Below the pieces are notes generated by a model. The model was given only the letters and a program-made list of their open reading frames with translations. It was not told the origin of the DNA and did not search any database. A stretch of 64,000 nucleotides of DNA from DAOUJI01 sp965237875 (GTDB lineage: Bacteria > Chloroflexota > Dehalococcoidia > Lucifugimonadales > JAGWBF01), in NCBI GenBank assembly GCA_965237875.1, contig CBDEGP010000002.1, positions 248,001 to 312,000 on the forward strand, given 5' to 3'. Both the position numbers and the translations under genes were made by a program. Of this stretch, positions 1-7,573 are shown in pieces (the first letter of the stretch is position 1; each line of letters begins with the position of its first letter).

Positions 1-443
1 TCAACTACCAGGGCGCCCATCACCGCATCTCCCACGCCGGGTTGAACCCAATGCCAGTCCAGCGTCCCATCCCGCTGTGGATCGGCGGCGGCTGGTCCAG
101 CCCGGAAGCCCTGCCTCCGCAGCGGACCCTACGGAGAATCGGACGGCTGGCTGACGGGTGGTTCGCGCACTTCACGCCCAGCCAGACGCAAACCATGATC
201 GGTCCCATCAACAGGTACGCCGAGGAAGCGGGGCGCGACCCTTCAACCATCGGCATAGAAGGACGCCTCACCCTGGAAGGAGACGACCCCGGACCTTGGT
301 TGGAAGTCCTCCGAGAATGGAAAGAGCTGGGGGCGACCCACGTGGGGGCCAGCGGCCCAAGAGGAGCAAACGCCAGCGCCCACCTTAGGGCCATCCACCG
401 GCTTCAGGAAGCCGTAAAATCCGAAGGTGTCCTAGCTGACTAA
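1..443 (+). CDS. LLM-class F420/flavin-dependent oxidoreductase, C-terminal part
   Basis: The gene is cut by the left edge; the frame is open from base 3 and ends at TAA 441-443. The visible 146 residues are the C-terminal third of a luciferase-like (TIM-barrel) monooxygenase. The stretch HAGLNPMPVQRPIPLWIGG is nearly identical to the same region of the two next genes, so this is the first of three tandem paralogues. Family members use F420 or FMN to oxidise or reduce organic substrates in the cytoplasm. The substrate cannot be told. The gap to the next gene is only 37 bases, so co-transcription is likely. Confidence 0.85.
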   Translation, partial: NYQGAHHRISHAGLNPMPVQRPIPLWIGGGWSSPEALPPQRTLRRIGRLADGWFAHFTPSQTQTMIGPINRYAEEAGRDPSTIGIEGRLTLEGDDPGPWLEVLREWKELGATHVGASGPRGANASAHLRAIHRLQEAVKSEGVLAD

Positions 444-480
444 GCCACAAGATCCCAAGACCCCCAAGAAAGGATAAGAC

Positions 481-1362
481 ATGAGGATAGGAGTCTCATT
501 CCCAACGGTGGAGATCGGGCATGACATGGGATCAGTGCGAGCCTTCGCCCAGGCCGCCGAGGACCTGGGTTACAGCCACGTGCGCATCCTGGACCACGTG
601 CTTGGCGCCAACCCGGAGTTTCACCCGGACGTGGACTACTTCGCCTACACCCATGAGAGCGTCACGCATGAACCCCTGACCCTCATGGCTTACATCGCCG
701 GATTCACCGAACGGATAGAGATGGTCACGGGCATTCTCATCCTACCCCAGCGCCAGACAGCCCTGGTGGCCAAGCAGACCGCCGAAATAGACGTGTTGAG
801 CAACGGGCGGCTGAGGTTGGGAATAGGGGTCGGCTGGAACCCCGTGGAATACGAGGCGCTGGGGGAGAGCTTCAATGACCGGGGTAGACGCTCCGAGGAG
901 CAAATCGAAGTCCTGAGGGAGCTTTGGACCAAGCCGGTGGTCAACTACGAGGGCAAGTACCACAAGATTTCCCACGCCGGACTGAACCCGATGCCTATCC
1001 AACGCCCGATTCCCCTGTGGATAGGGACGGGCAGGTCCATCGCTCCCAGGCCGCCGGAACGAGTGCTACGGAGAGTGGGAAGGCTGGGCGACGGATGGTT
1101 CCACCAACTGCCCCCGGGCGACTTGGCGCAAGAGGTTATCGACCGAGTGCACCAATACGCCAGCGACGCCGGCAGGGACCCGTCGTCGGTGGGCATGGAA
1201 CCCAGCATCAATCTTTCAGGGACGGACCCGGAGCCGTGGGTCACAAGAGCGCGAGAATGGGAGACGATGGGTTCCAGCCACCTGGCGCTCAACTTCAGGG
1301 ATGACGCCGCCGACGGCTGCATAGAGAAACTCCAGACGTTCAAGGACGCCTACGGCCTCTGA
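481..1362 (+). CDS. LLM-class F420/flavin-dependent oxidoreductase
   Basis: A complete 293-residue luciferase-like monooxygenase. The N-terminus MRIGVSFPTVEIG is the first TIM-barrel strand. The central part, with LVAKQTAEIDVLSNGRLRLG and GVGWNPVEYEALG, is typical of the F420-dependent TIGR03619-like group. The start follows AAGAAAGGATAAG, an acceptable ribosome site. It is closely similar to the flanking paralogues, which indicates local tandem duplication. Physiological substrate and cofactor (F420 or FMN) are not decided by sequence alone. Confidence 0.9.
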   Translation: MRIGVSFPTVEIGHDMGSVRAFAQAAEDLGYSHVRILDHVLGANPEFHPDVDYFAYTHESVTHEPLTLMAYIAGFTERIEMVTGILILPQRQTALVAKQTAEIDVLSNGRLRLGIGVGWNPVEYEALGESFNDRGRRSEEQIEVLRELWTKPVVNYEGKYHKISHAGLNPMPIQRPIPLWIGTGRSIAPRPPERVLRRVGRLGDGWFHQLPPGDLAQEVIDRVHQYASDAGRDPSSVGMEPSINLSGTDPEPWVTRAREWETMGSSHLALNFRDDAADGCIEKLQTFKDAYGL

Positions 1363-1383
1363 TTCGCCGAGGCGGTCGCTGTA

Positions 1384-1851
1384 ATGAAGTGGACGGAGTT
1401 CAAACGCTTTCAGCCCGACTTGGCCCAGCTTGGTGAAGAGCGGTTCGACCGAACCGGGCTGGCGCTCTTGGCCACCCTGCGAAAGGACGGCTGGCCCAGA
1501 GTCTCCCCGGTGGAACATCTCTTTGTCGGGGACGACTTGTACCTGGGCATGATATGGCAATCTCGGAAGGCCTTGGACCTTCTCAGGGACCCCAGGTGCA
1601 GCCTGCACAACGCGGTGTCGGACACCGCCGGAGGTCAAGGCGAGTTCAAGGTGTACGGAAAGGCCGTGGAAGTGACAAACACGGCGGAACGCCGCAGCTA
1701 CAGCGACGCCTACTACGAGAAGCTGAAATTACGCCCCGAGGAACTCGGCAACTACCACCTGTTCTCCATCGACGTGTCCTCGGCGGCTGCGGCCACTCTC
1801 CACCAGGGCCAATGGGTCCATGACGTTTGGAGGAGCGGAGCGAATGGCTAG
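1384..1851 (+). CDS. pyridoxamine 5'-phosphate oxidase-like FMN-binding split-barrel protein
   Basis: 155 residues with the split-barrel pattern of PNPOx/F420-dependent reductase-like proteins: LALLATLRKDGWPRVSPVEH (strand-turn-strand near residues 26-45), then GDDLYLGM and a later GEFKVYGKAVEV strand. It sits between two LLM oxidoreductase genes and its end overlaps the next start by 8 bases, so it is probably translationally coupled. A role in flavin or F420 redox chemistry next to the monooxygenases is inferred. It could equally bind haem or be a small oxidoreductase of unknown substrate. Confidence 0.8.
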   Translation: MKWTEFKRFQPDLAQLGEERFDRTGLALLATLRKDGWPRVSPVEHLFVGDDLYLGMIWQSRKALDLLRDPRCSLHNAVSDTAGGQGEFKVYGKAVEVTNTAERRSYSDAYYEKLKLRPEELGNYHLFSIDVSSAAAATLHQGQWVHDVWRSGANG

Positions 1852-2755
1852 CCAAATGCGCGTCGGGCTTACCTTTCCCCAGCGGGAGATGACCCCGGAC
1901 AGGGGTTCGGTCAAGGAGTTCGTCCAGGCTGCTGAAGACCTGGGATACGATCACATAGTCTGCGCGGACCACGTTCTGGGCGCCGACCCCGCCCATCACC
2001 CGTTCCTGAATGACCGGCCTTACAGCCACGAGAGCATAGTCCACGAGGCTTTCATGCTGCTGTCCTTCGTTGCGGGGTTGTCCTCGAAGCTGCATATTCT
2101 CACCGGCGTGTTGATCCTGCCGCAACGGCAGACCGCACTGGTGGCCAAGCAAGCCGCAGAGCTGGACTTCATCTCCGGCGGACGGCTGAGGCTGGGCGTG
2201 GGCACGGGATGGAACCACGTCGAATACGAGGCTCTGAATGAGAACTTCCGGAATCGAGGACGCCGTTCCGAGGAGCAGATAACGCTGATGCGGGAGCTAT
2301 GGACGCAGGAGACCGTGGACTACTCCGGGCGCCACCATCGGGTCGTCCATGCCGGTCTCAATCCCCTGCCGGTGCAGCGTCCCATCCCGGTCTGGTTGGG
2401 TGGCGGACGCGATGCCCAGCCTGGAACTCCAGCCGAACGGGTGGTGGAACGGGTCGGGCGCATGGCCGATGGATGGCTGCCCCAGTTCCCCACCGACGAT
2501 ACGGGGCTGGCCACCCTGGAAAGGATGCGCCAATACGCCCGCGACGCCGGCCGGGACCCGTCCCAGATAGGCATCGAGGGCAGGATTCGGGTTGCAGGCA
2601 AGGGGCCTGAAGAATGGGCCTTGGAAGCCGGTTGGTGGAAGGACGCCGGGGCAACCCACATCAACGTGGACACCCGTTGGTCCGAGATGCCCCGGCCTGA
2701 CCAGCACATAGACGTGGCCAGTCGTTTCAAAGAGGCAATCGCAGGACTGCAATAA
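1844..2755 (+). CDS. LLM-class F420/flavin-dependent oxidoreductase
   Basis: Third tandem paralogue, 303 residues from ATG 1844. I prefer this start because AGGAG lies 8 bases upstream at 1831-1835; an upstream in-frame ATG at 1820 would add a non-homologous leader. ATG 1856 (MRVGLTFPQ) is also possible and matches the start of the paralogue at 481. The same motifs recur: LVAKQAAELDFISGGRLRLG, GTGWNHVEYEAL and HAGLNPLPVQRPIPVWLGG. It overlaps the preceding split-barrel gene and is followed 20 bases later by an SDR, suggesting one catabolic operon. Confidence 0.9.
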   Translation: MASQMRVGLTFPQREMTPDRGSVKEFVQAAEDLGYDHIVCADHVLGADPAHHPFLNDRPYSHESIVHEAFMLLSFVAGLSSKLHILTGVLILPQRQTALVAKQAAELDFISGGRLRLGVGTGWNHVEYEALNENFRNRGRRSEEQITLMRELWTQETVDYSGRHHRVVHAGLNPLPVQRPIPVWLGGGRDAQPGTPAERVVERVGRMADGWLPQFPTDDTGLATLERMRQYARDAGRDPSQIGIEGRIRVAGKGPEEWALEAGWWKDAGATHINVDTRWSEMPRPDQHIDVASRFKEAIAGLQ

Positions 2756-2775
2756 CTTTATCGTTGGAGCCGAAC

Positions 2776-3528
2776 ATGCGTTTAGAGGGAAAGACGGCCC
2801 TGATAAGCGGAGGCGCCCGAGGTCAGGGCGCCGTGGAAGCCAGACTGTTTGCAAGGGAAGGAGCCCAGGTGGTCATTGGGGACATTCTCGACGATGAGGG
2901 AGCCAGGGTCGCCAACGAAATCGAGGACTCCGGCGGCGGCGCTCTCTACGTCCACCTGAACGTCACGGACCCGGGCGACTGGCGCAAGGCCGTCGATGAG
3001 GCGGTGACCCGCTTCGGAATGCTGAACGTGCTGGTGAACAACGCCGGGATATGGCGTGGAGGAAAGGTGGAGGACACCAGCGACGAGGAATGGGATGCGG
3101 TCATGGAAGTCAACGCCAAGGGAGTGTTCCTGGGCACCAGGGAATCCATCCCGGCGATGCGTAAGGCGGGAGGCGGCTCCATAGTGAACATATCGTCCAC
3201 GGCGGGGCTGGTGGGAAGCGACCGTGCCACGGCCTACGTTGCATCCAAGGGCGCCGTCCGCCTATTGACCAAAGCGACTGCCGTCCAATACGCCAAGGAG
3301 GGCATCCGGGCCAACTCCATCCACCCGGGCCCCATCGACACGGAGATGATTCACGAAATCTGGCGTCAACTCGGCCACGACAGGGAGACTTCCGCAGGCA
3401 GGAGTCCCCTGGGACGCATCGGCACGTCGGAGGACGTGGCCAATTGCGCACTGTTCCTGGCCTCCGACGAGTCGTCATACATGACCGGCTCTGAGCTGGT
3501 GGTTGACGGAGGCTACACGGCCCAGTAG
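2776..3528 (+). CDS. SDR family NAD(P)-dependent oxidoreductase
   Basis: A classical short-chain dehydrogenase of 250 residues. It has the cofactor motif SGGARGQG (residues 10-17), NNAG near 87-90, the catalytic Ser in ISSTAG and the Tyr154/Lys158 pair in YVASK. The C-terminal TGSELVVDGGYTAQ is the usual SDR ending. I place the start at ATG 2776, because GGAG at 2766-2769 is correctly spaced from it; an upstream TTG (2764) falls inside that site. It resembles the 3-alpha/20-beta-hydroxysteroid dehydrogenase group. It closes the LLM cluster and probably oxidises an alcohol produced in that pathway. Confidence 0.9.
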   Translation: MRLEGKTALISGGARGQGAVEARLFAREGAQVVIGDILDDEGARVANEIEDSGGGALYVHLNVTDPGDWRKAVDEAVTRFGMLNVLVNNAGIWRGGKVEDTSDEEWDAVMEVNAKGVFLGTRESIPAMRKAGGGSIVNISSTAGLVGSDRATAYVASKGAVRLLTKATAVQYAKEGIRANSIHPGPIDTEMIHEIWRQLGHDRETSAGRSPLGRIGTSEDVANCALFLASDESSYMTGSELVVDGGYTAQ

Positions 3529-3540
3529 CGCCCGGCGCTA
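3526..3540. terminator. short palindrome joining two convergent stop codons
   Basis: TAGCGCC-C-GGCGCTA is a perfect 7-bp inverted repeat. Its left arm begins with the SDR stop codon and its right arm ends with the stop of the convergent LLM gene. There is no T-run on either side, so intrinsic termination is doubtful; a bidirectional mRNA 3' end hairpin is possible. Confidence 0.3.
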
Positions 3541-4626
3541 GTCAATGGTCAGGTCGGACACCATCGGCATGACTTCCTGGGCCAATAGCCGGGTGGACTT
3601 GTTCCATCCGTCCGGGTTGTCCATGTAGTCGTAGACCAGCACCAACAGTCCGCCAAAACCTCCGGAGTCGTTGAAGAGACCGCGGAGCTTTCCAGCCACG
3701 GTTTCCGGCGAGCCTATCAGCCAGAAGTGGTCGGCCAGATATTCCGGCGTCACGTCCTCGTCGGGGACGTCGGGATGGTGCTTGAAACCGGCAAAGAAGC
3801 CGAGGGACCCAAGGAGAGGCAGCAGGTATTCGCGCCAAGCCCTCCCCGTTGCGCCGCTCAAGACCTCTTCTCTGGCTTGCTCGTCGGTGTCGGCCACGTA
3901 TACATCCCGCACCAGGCGCCACTCTTTGCGTGAGGGAGTCAGGCCGCCCCGCTCGGCGCCCTCCACGATGGCCTCCCACTGGCTGTTCACGTAGTCCATG
4001 TTCAGGGCGAGGCTCATGGGGATGTAGCCGTTCTCGCCGGCGATCATTAGGGTGGGGGACTTGAAACTGCCCCCCGCCACTCCTATGGGAGGGTGGGGCT
4101 TCTGGAAGGGACTGAGATAGACCTGGAGCATATCGAGCTTCGGCTCGTCGATGTTGATGTTCCAGAAATTCCCCCGGTATTCGAAAGGTCCCTCGTTGGC
4201 CCATATCTTCTTCATTATCTCCAGCGACTCGCGAGTCCGCTGGCGGTGTTCCCCTCCCTCCATGTCCACGTCGAACAGGGTGCAGTCGCTGGGAAGGCCG
4301 CTTGAACCGATGCCCAGCATGAATCTGCCCTGGGCCAGGTGGTCCAAGTAAGCGATGCGGTGGGCCAGCTCGGCGGGGTGGTGGAAGGGGAGCAGGTGGA
4401 CACCGGTGCCCAGCTTGATGTTCTTGGTCCTCATCAACGCCTGGGCAATCATGATGTCGGGGGACGGGATGGGTTCCCAGGGCGTTGTAAAGTGCTCTCC
4501 TATCCAGGCTTCGTCGTAGCCCAGTTCGTCAGTGAGCTGGAGGTAGTCCAGGTCCCATTGGTGGGCGTCGTAGAGGCTCCTCTCGGGGGGATGAGACGGC
4601 ATCATGAAAAGACCCAACTTCATCAT
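3538..4626 (-). CDS. LLM-class flavin-dependent oxidoreductase
   Basis: 362 residues, longer than the upstream LLM genes and of a different subfamily resembling FMN-dependent limonene/alkane-type hydroxylases. Visible signatures are MKLGLFMMPSHPP, YDEAWIGEHF, LGTGVHLLPFHHPAELAHRIAYLD and GRFMLGIGSSGLPSD. Two ATGs lie side by side: 4626 leaves only 3 bases to the strong AAGGAGG (4630-4636), while 4623 leaves 6 and may be the real start. It converges on the SDR gene and has its own promoter upstream. Cytoplasmic oxidation of a hydrophobic organic compound is the likely role; the substrate is unknown. Confidence 0.88.
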   Translation of the reverse strand: MMKLGLFMMPSHPPERSLYDAHQWDLDYLQLTDELGYDEAWIGEHFTTPWEPIPSPDIMIAQALMRTKNIKLGTGVHLLPFHHPAELAHRIAYLDHLAQGRFMLGIGSSGLPSDCTLFDVDMEGGEHRQRTRESLEIMKKIWANEGPFEYRGNFWNINIDEPKLDMLQVYLSPFQKPHPPIGVAGGSFKSPTLMIAGENGYIPMSLALNMDYVNSQWEAIVEGAERGGLTPSRKEWRLVRDVYVADTDEQAREEVLSGATGRAWREYLLPLLGSLGFFAGFKHHPDVPDEDVTPEYLADHFWLIGSPETVAGKLRGLFNDSGGFGGLLVLVYDYMDNPDGWNKSTRLLAQEVMPMVSDLTID

Positions 4627-4660
4627 CTGCCTCCTTGGCTGCGGCCTTCACCTTATGTGG

Positions 4661-4696
4661 TTGATAGAGTTTATCAATCTAGCTATGGGCGGTCAA
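4661..4696 (-). promoter_or_regulatory. promoter with palindromic operator for the minus-strand LLM gene
   Basis: Read on the minus strand there is TTGACC (4691-4696), a 17-base spacer and TAAACT (4668-4673). The -10 box lies inside the inverted repeat TTGATA-GAGTT-TATCAA (4661-4677). A repressor site over the -10 box is a reasonable inference; the regulator is not identified in the window. Confidence 0.45.
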
Positions 4697-4767
4697 TGAG
4701 CGCACAAGCGCTGGCGGGAGAGGGTCGATAACCGAAACACCCTGCTCGGCGCCGCAGGAATGCGATG

Positions 4768-4797
4768 TTGAATAAGAAATCGTCAGTGTGGTATTTT
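4768..4797 (+). promoter_or_regulatory. candidate promoter of the tRNA gene
   Basis: TTGAAT (4768-4773), an 18-base spacer and TATTTT (4792-4797), ending 11 bases before the tRNA. The -10 box is weak but the position is right for a short-leader tRNA transcript. Confidence 0.4.
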
Positions 4798-4808
4798 GTA
4801 TACGAGGT

Positions 4809-4885
4809 CGGGGCGTGGCGCAGCCCGGAAGCGCACCTGCATGGGGTGCAGGGGGTCGCCAGTTCAAATCTGGCCGCCCCGACCA
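4809..4885 (+). tRNA. tRNA-Pro (anticodon GGG)
   Basis: A full cloverleaf can be drawn. The acceptor stem is CGGGGCG/CGCCCCG with discriminator A and an encoded CCA. The D arm is GCGC...GCGC. The anticodon stem CCTGC/GCAGG has loop ATGGGGT, giving anticodon GGG. The T arm is GCCAG-TTCAAAT-CTGGC. A C at position 1 is typical of bacterial tRNA-Pro. It reads CCC (and CCU) codons. Confidence 0.93.
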
Positions 4886-4940
4886 TTTTAAGCAAGCCCT
4901 CCGCCCATTATCTCTCCTTGAAAAGCCAGGAGATGTTCTA

Positions 4941-5246
4941 ATGCCAGTATACATAATGATGGTCACCCTAACCCCCGAAGGCCGGAAGACTCTGGAGCGT
5001 ATGCCGGACCGCAACCGGGAAGTGAACGAGGAGATCAAGCAGTTCGGCTGCGAGCTCATCAACCAGTACGCTGTGCTTGGCCTCTACGACTTCGTCAACA
5101 TCATCGAGGCCCCGGACAACGAGACCATAGCCCATCTAGCCATCAACCTGGGGTCTCGGGGGACCATGAACATCATGACGCTGCCGGCCATCCCCATCGA
5201 AAGCCTTTTGGAGAACATCAGGTCTCCCAGAAGGACTTCATCATAG
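4941..5246 (+). CDS. GYD domain protein
   Basis: A 101-residue protein of the GYD family, a small alpha/beta ferredoxin-like fold of unknown function. The family pattern is visible: an initial strand MPVYIMMVTLTPEGRKTLE, then VLGLYDFVNIIEAPDNETIAH (the G-x-YD-x-V core), then a final RGTMNIMTLPAI strand. AGGAG at 4928-4932 lies 8 bases before ATG 4941. It follows the tRNA gene and is 28 bases before a MogA-like gene. No enzymatic role can be assigned. Confidence 0.82.
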   Translation: MPVYIMMVTLTPEGRKTLERMPDRNREVNEEIKQFGCELINQYAVLGLYDFVNIIEAPDNETIAHLAINLGSRGTMNIMTLPAIPIESLLENIRSPRRTSS

Positions 5247-5274
5247 CTGTCCTCGGAGGCTGCGGCGATTCTTC

Positions 5275-5772
5275 ATGTTTTCCCTAGGAACGCTGACCGT
5301 AAGCACCACAGGTTTCCACGGACAGCGGGACGACGCCAGCGGCGCAGTCATCAAAGAGATGCTGGCTCCGCCCGATTACCGCTGCATTCGCTACGAGATA
5401 GTTCCCGACGACTTGGGGATGATCGCCGCCCGGTTGGTGAGCTGGTCAGACGAAGGCATTGACCTGATCGTCACCACGGGAGGCACCGGGGTCGCTCCGA
5501 CCGACGTGACGCCTGAAGCGTGCCAGTCAGTCATCGACCGGCAAGTCCCGGGTCTGGCGGAAGCCATGAGGGCGGGCACGTTGAGCAAGACGCCTATGGC
5601 AATGTTGAGCCGCCAAGTGACGGGGATACGAGGCCGCACTCTTATTATTACTCTGCCCGGCAGTCCAAAAGGTGTGCGCGAGTGCCTGGAAGTGGTCCAA
5701 CCGGTGTTGGGCCACGCGTTGGACCTGCTTAGGGACGAGGCTGAAGGCCACCCCACGGGAAAGTCTTCCTGA
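5275..5772 (+). CDS. MogA/MoaB-family molybdopterin biosynthesis protein
   Basis: 165 residues, the normal length for the MogA/MoaB family, which adenylylates molybdopterin before metal insertion. The family signatures are TTGGTG (67-72) followed by D77-VTPEA, and LPGSPKGVRECLE near the C-terminus. It lies just upstream of trmD; no other molybdenum cofactor gene is in the window. Start ATG 5275 has no strong ribosome site. Confidence 0.9.
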   Translation: MFSLGTLTVSTTGFHGQRDDASGAVIKEMLAPPDYRCIRYEIVPDDLGMIAARLVSWSDEGIDLIVTTGGTGVAPTDVTPEACQSVIDRQVPGLAEAMRAGTLSKTPMAMLSRQVTGIRGRTLIITLPGSPKGVRECLEVVQPVLGHALDLLRDEAEGHPTGKSS

Positions 5773-5792
5773 GGCGGCCCGCCGGCTTAGTC

Positions 5793-6542
5793 ATGCGGTT
5801 CGACATCCTGACGCTGTTTCCGGAGATGTTCTCCGGCCCCTTCGATCACAGCATGTTGAGAAAAGCGGCGGACCGCGGGCTGATAGACGTTCATGTCCAT
5901 GACATACGCCGGTTCGCCCACGGCCCCCACCACGTCGCCGACGATTACCAATACGGAGGCGGGCCGGGCATGGTGATGAAGCCGGAGCCTATCTTCGAAG
6001 CCGTAGAATACGCTTTGTCCTGCCATGCGGGTCCGGTCCCGGTGGTCCTCCTGTCTCCCCAAGGCCGCCTCTTCGACCAGGACATGGCCCAGGAATTCGC
6101 CCAAGAGCAAGGGATGGCGCTCATCTGCGGCCACTATGGAGGAGTGGACGAGCGGGTGCGGACGTCGCTGGCCACCTGCGACGTTAGCATCGGAGACTAT
6201 GTCATCACGGGAGGCGAGCTGGCCGCCATGGTTGTGGTCGACGCCGTAGCCAGGCTGACTCCGGGCGTCGTAGGCTCTGAAAACAGCGTTTCCGAGGACT
6301 CCATCGCCACGGGTCTTCTCCAGCACCCCATCTACACCAGACCGCCGGAGTATAGGGATATGGAGGTCCCGGCGGAACTGTTGTCAGGCAACCACGGGGA
6401 GATAGCCCGATGGCGGCGGGAGCAGTCTCTGCTGCGCACCTTGCGCTTGAGGCCGGACTTGCTGGCGAAGGCGCCCCTTTCCCAGGAGGACTTGGACTTC
6501 CTGCACCGCCAGGGATATGAAAAGGACTCGTCCAACCCGTGA
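5793..6542 (+). CDS. trmD: tRNA (guanine-37-N1)-methyltransferase
   Basis: 249 residues, standard for TrmD, which methylates G37 of tRNAs with G36 (including tRNA-Pro) using S-adenosylmethionine. The SPOUT trefoil-knot signatures are present: MRFDILTLFPEMF at the N-terminus, YGGGPGM (54-60), LICGHYGGVDERV and IGDYVITGGELAAMVVVDA. It is followed 79 bases later by rplS, a common trmD-rplS order. The usual rimM and rpsP are not directly upstream here; a MogA-like gene takes that place. Confidence 0.97.
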   Translation: MRFDILTLFPEMFSGPFDHSMLRKAADRGLIDVHVHDIRRFAHGPHHVADDYQYGGGPGMVMKPEPIFEAVEYALSCHAGPVPVVLLSPQGRLFDQDMAQEFAQEQGMALICGHYGGVDERVRTSLATCDVSIGDYVITGGELAAMVVVDAVARLTPGVVGSENSVSEDSIATGLLQHPIYTRPPEYRDMEVPAELLSGNHGEIARWRREQSLLRTLRLRPDLLAKAPLSQEDLDFLHRQGYEKDSSNP

Positions 6543-6621
6543 AATCTTGCCCTTGTTTGGAGCCGCAGCAAGGGATAGAATATATCGGCTTGAAACTAAA
6601 GAACCTAGGATGGGATAACCT

Positions 6622-7245
6622 ATGGAAGCCCGAACTGCAGTCGCCCTGACGCCCAACCCCAAGATACAGGACTTCGGGTCAGGCGACACGGTGAAAGTCA
6701 ACTTCAGAGTCCGTGAAGGCGAACGTGAAAGAATCCAGGCATTCCAGGGAGTCGTCATAAAAAGACGGGGCGGGGGACCCGGATCAAACTTTACGGTGCG
6801 CAGGGTCACTCACGGCGTCGGCATTGAGAGAACGTTCCCCTTCTACTCGCCGCTGCTGGACTCTGTTGAAGTGGTCAGGCATGGAGTTGTCCGCCGGGCA
6901 AAGCTTTACTACCTGCGGGGCCGCTCCGGTAGAGCCGCCAGGATCAAGGAACGCAGGGCTCCGACAAGAGCGGAACGGGCCGCAGCCGAGGCTCGGGAGC
7001 AGGAACGAGCCCTAGCCGCTGCTGAAGCTGCGACGGCTGCGGAAGAGGCCGCCAGGCAGCTTGAGGAAGAGGCGCCGGAACCGGAGCCGATTGAAGCACA
7101 GTTGGCCGGACAGGAGCAATCCGTAGATATTGATGCGTCCGACGACTCCGAGACCGTTCAGGAAATCGTTGGGACCGAGAATGAGCCGGAAGACGACGCG
7201 GCAGGCGAAACGTCTGACGACGACTCAAAGGATGACAAGAGCTAG
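6622..7245 (+). CDS. rplS: 50S ribosomal protein L19 with a long acidic/alanine-rich tail
   Basis: The first ~115 residues are bL19: FGSGDTVKVNFRVREGERERIQAFQGVVIKRRG, then FTVRRVTHGVGIERTFPFYSPLLDSVEVVR and RAKLYYLRGRSGRAARIKER. The protein then continues for about 90 residues rich in Ala, Glu and Asp, ending ETSDDDSKDDKS. Canonical L19 ends near residue 115, so this tail is an extension. It is low-complexity and probably disordered or helical. The start is ATG 6622 after AGGATGGGATAAC. A TAGAAT-like -10 lies upstream around 6576, so separate expression from trmD is possible. Confidence 0.95.
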   Translation: MEARTAVALTPNPKIQDFGSGDTVKVNFRVREGERERIQAFQGVVIKRRGGGPGSNFTVRRVTHGVGIERTFPFYSPLLDSVEVVRHGVVRRAKLYYLRGRSGRAARIKERRAPTRAERAAAEAREQERALAAAEAATAAEEAARQLEEEAPEPEPIEAQLAGQEQSVDIDASDDSETVQEIVGTENEPEDDAAGETSDDDSKDDKS

Positions 7246-7294
7246 GTTCTGTAGAGTCCTTCGTGGTGTAGAATCACACCATTGAGGAGACTGA

Positions 7295-7492
7295 ATGACA
7301 ACATTAGAGGGACGCGTCGGCAGGCTCTAGGGTTGGATGAGTCTCCCGCCAATGAAAGAAGACTTGATCAACGAGAACGACGAGATCAGGGAAGCGTTCG
7401 CCAAACTAAAGGGCGACCTTACGTGGATTGTGACAGGTCTTCTACTTCCTACACTGGGCGTATTGGCGGCCAGCGTCAGGTATTTAACGTAA
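7295..7492 (+). pseudogene. small coiled-coil/membrane protein interrupted by an amber codon
   Basis: ATG 7295 follows GAGGAG (7284-7289). It reads MTTLEGRVGRL, then TAG (7328-7330), then continues in the same frame for 54 codons to TAA 7490-7492. The downstream part has a charged helix (KEDLINENDEIREAFAKLKGD) and a hydrophobic segment (WIVTGLLLPTLGVLAASV). The layout, LEGRVGRLEG-type start, coiled coil, single C-terminal membrane helix, is that of small XhlA-like proteins. A single GAG-to-TAG change would explain the stop. Otherwise a 51-residue protein could start at ATG 7337, but no ribosome site precedes it. Confidence 0.5.
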
Positions 7493-7531
7493 GTCTCTAC
7501 CCCCTAAGGAGTTACGCTCCGATAACCTGCT

Positions 7532-7564
7532 GCCCGGCGTCATAGCGCCGGGCACGCTTTTTAT
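7532..7564 (+). terminator. rho-independent terminator
   Basis: GCCCGGCG (7532-7539), loop TCATAG, CGCCGGGC (7546-7553), then ACGCTTTTT. A perfect 8-bp GC stem with a T-run, placed just before priA. It ends the rplS/small-protein transcript. Confidence 0.85.
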
Positions 7565-7573
7565 AGGCCTGCT

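Noticed and set aside
4809..4885. tRNA-Pro as attachment site of a mobile element
   Set aside because: No integrase gene or duplicated tRNA 3' end is nearby; flanking genes are ordinary.
7328..7330. Interpretation of the TAG as pyrrolysine
   Set aside because: No Pyl genes or methylamine methyltransferase are present, and the protein type does not fit; a point mutation is simpler.
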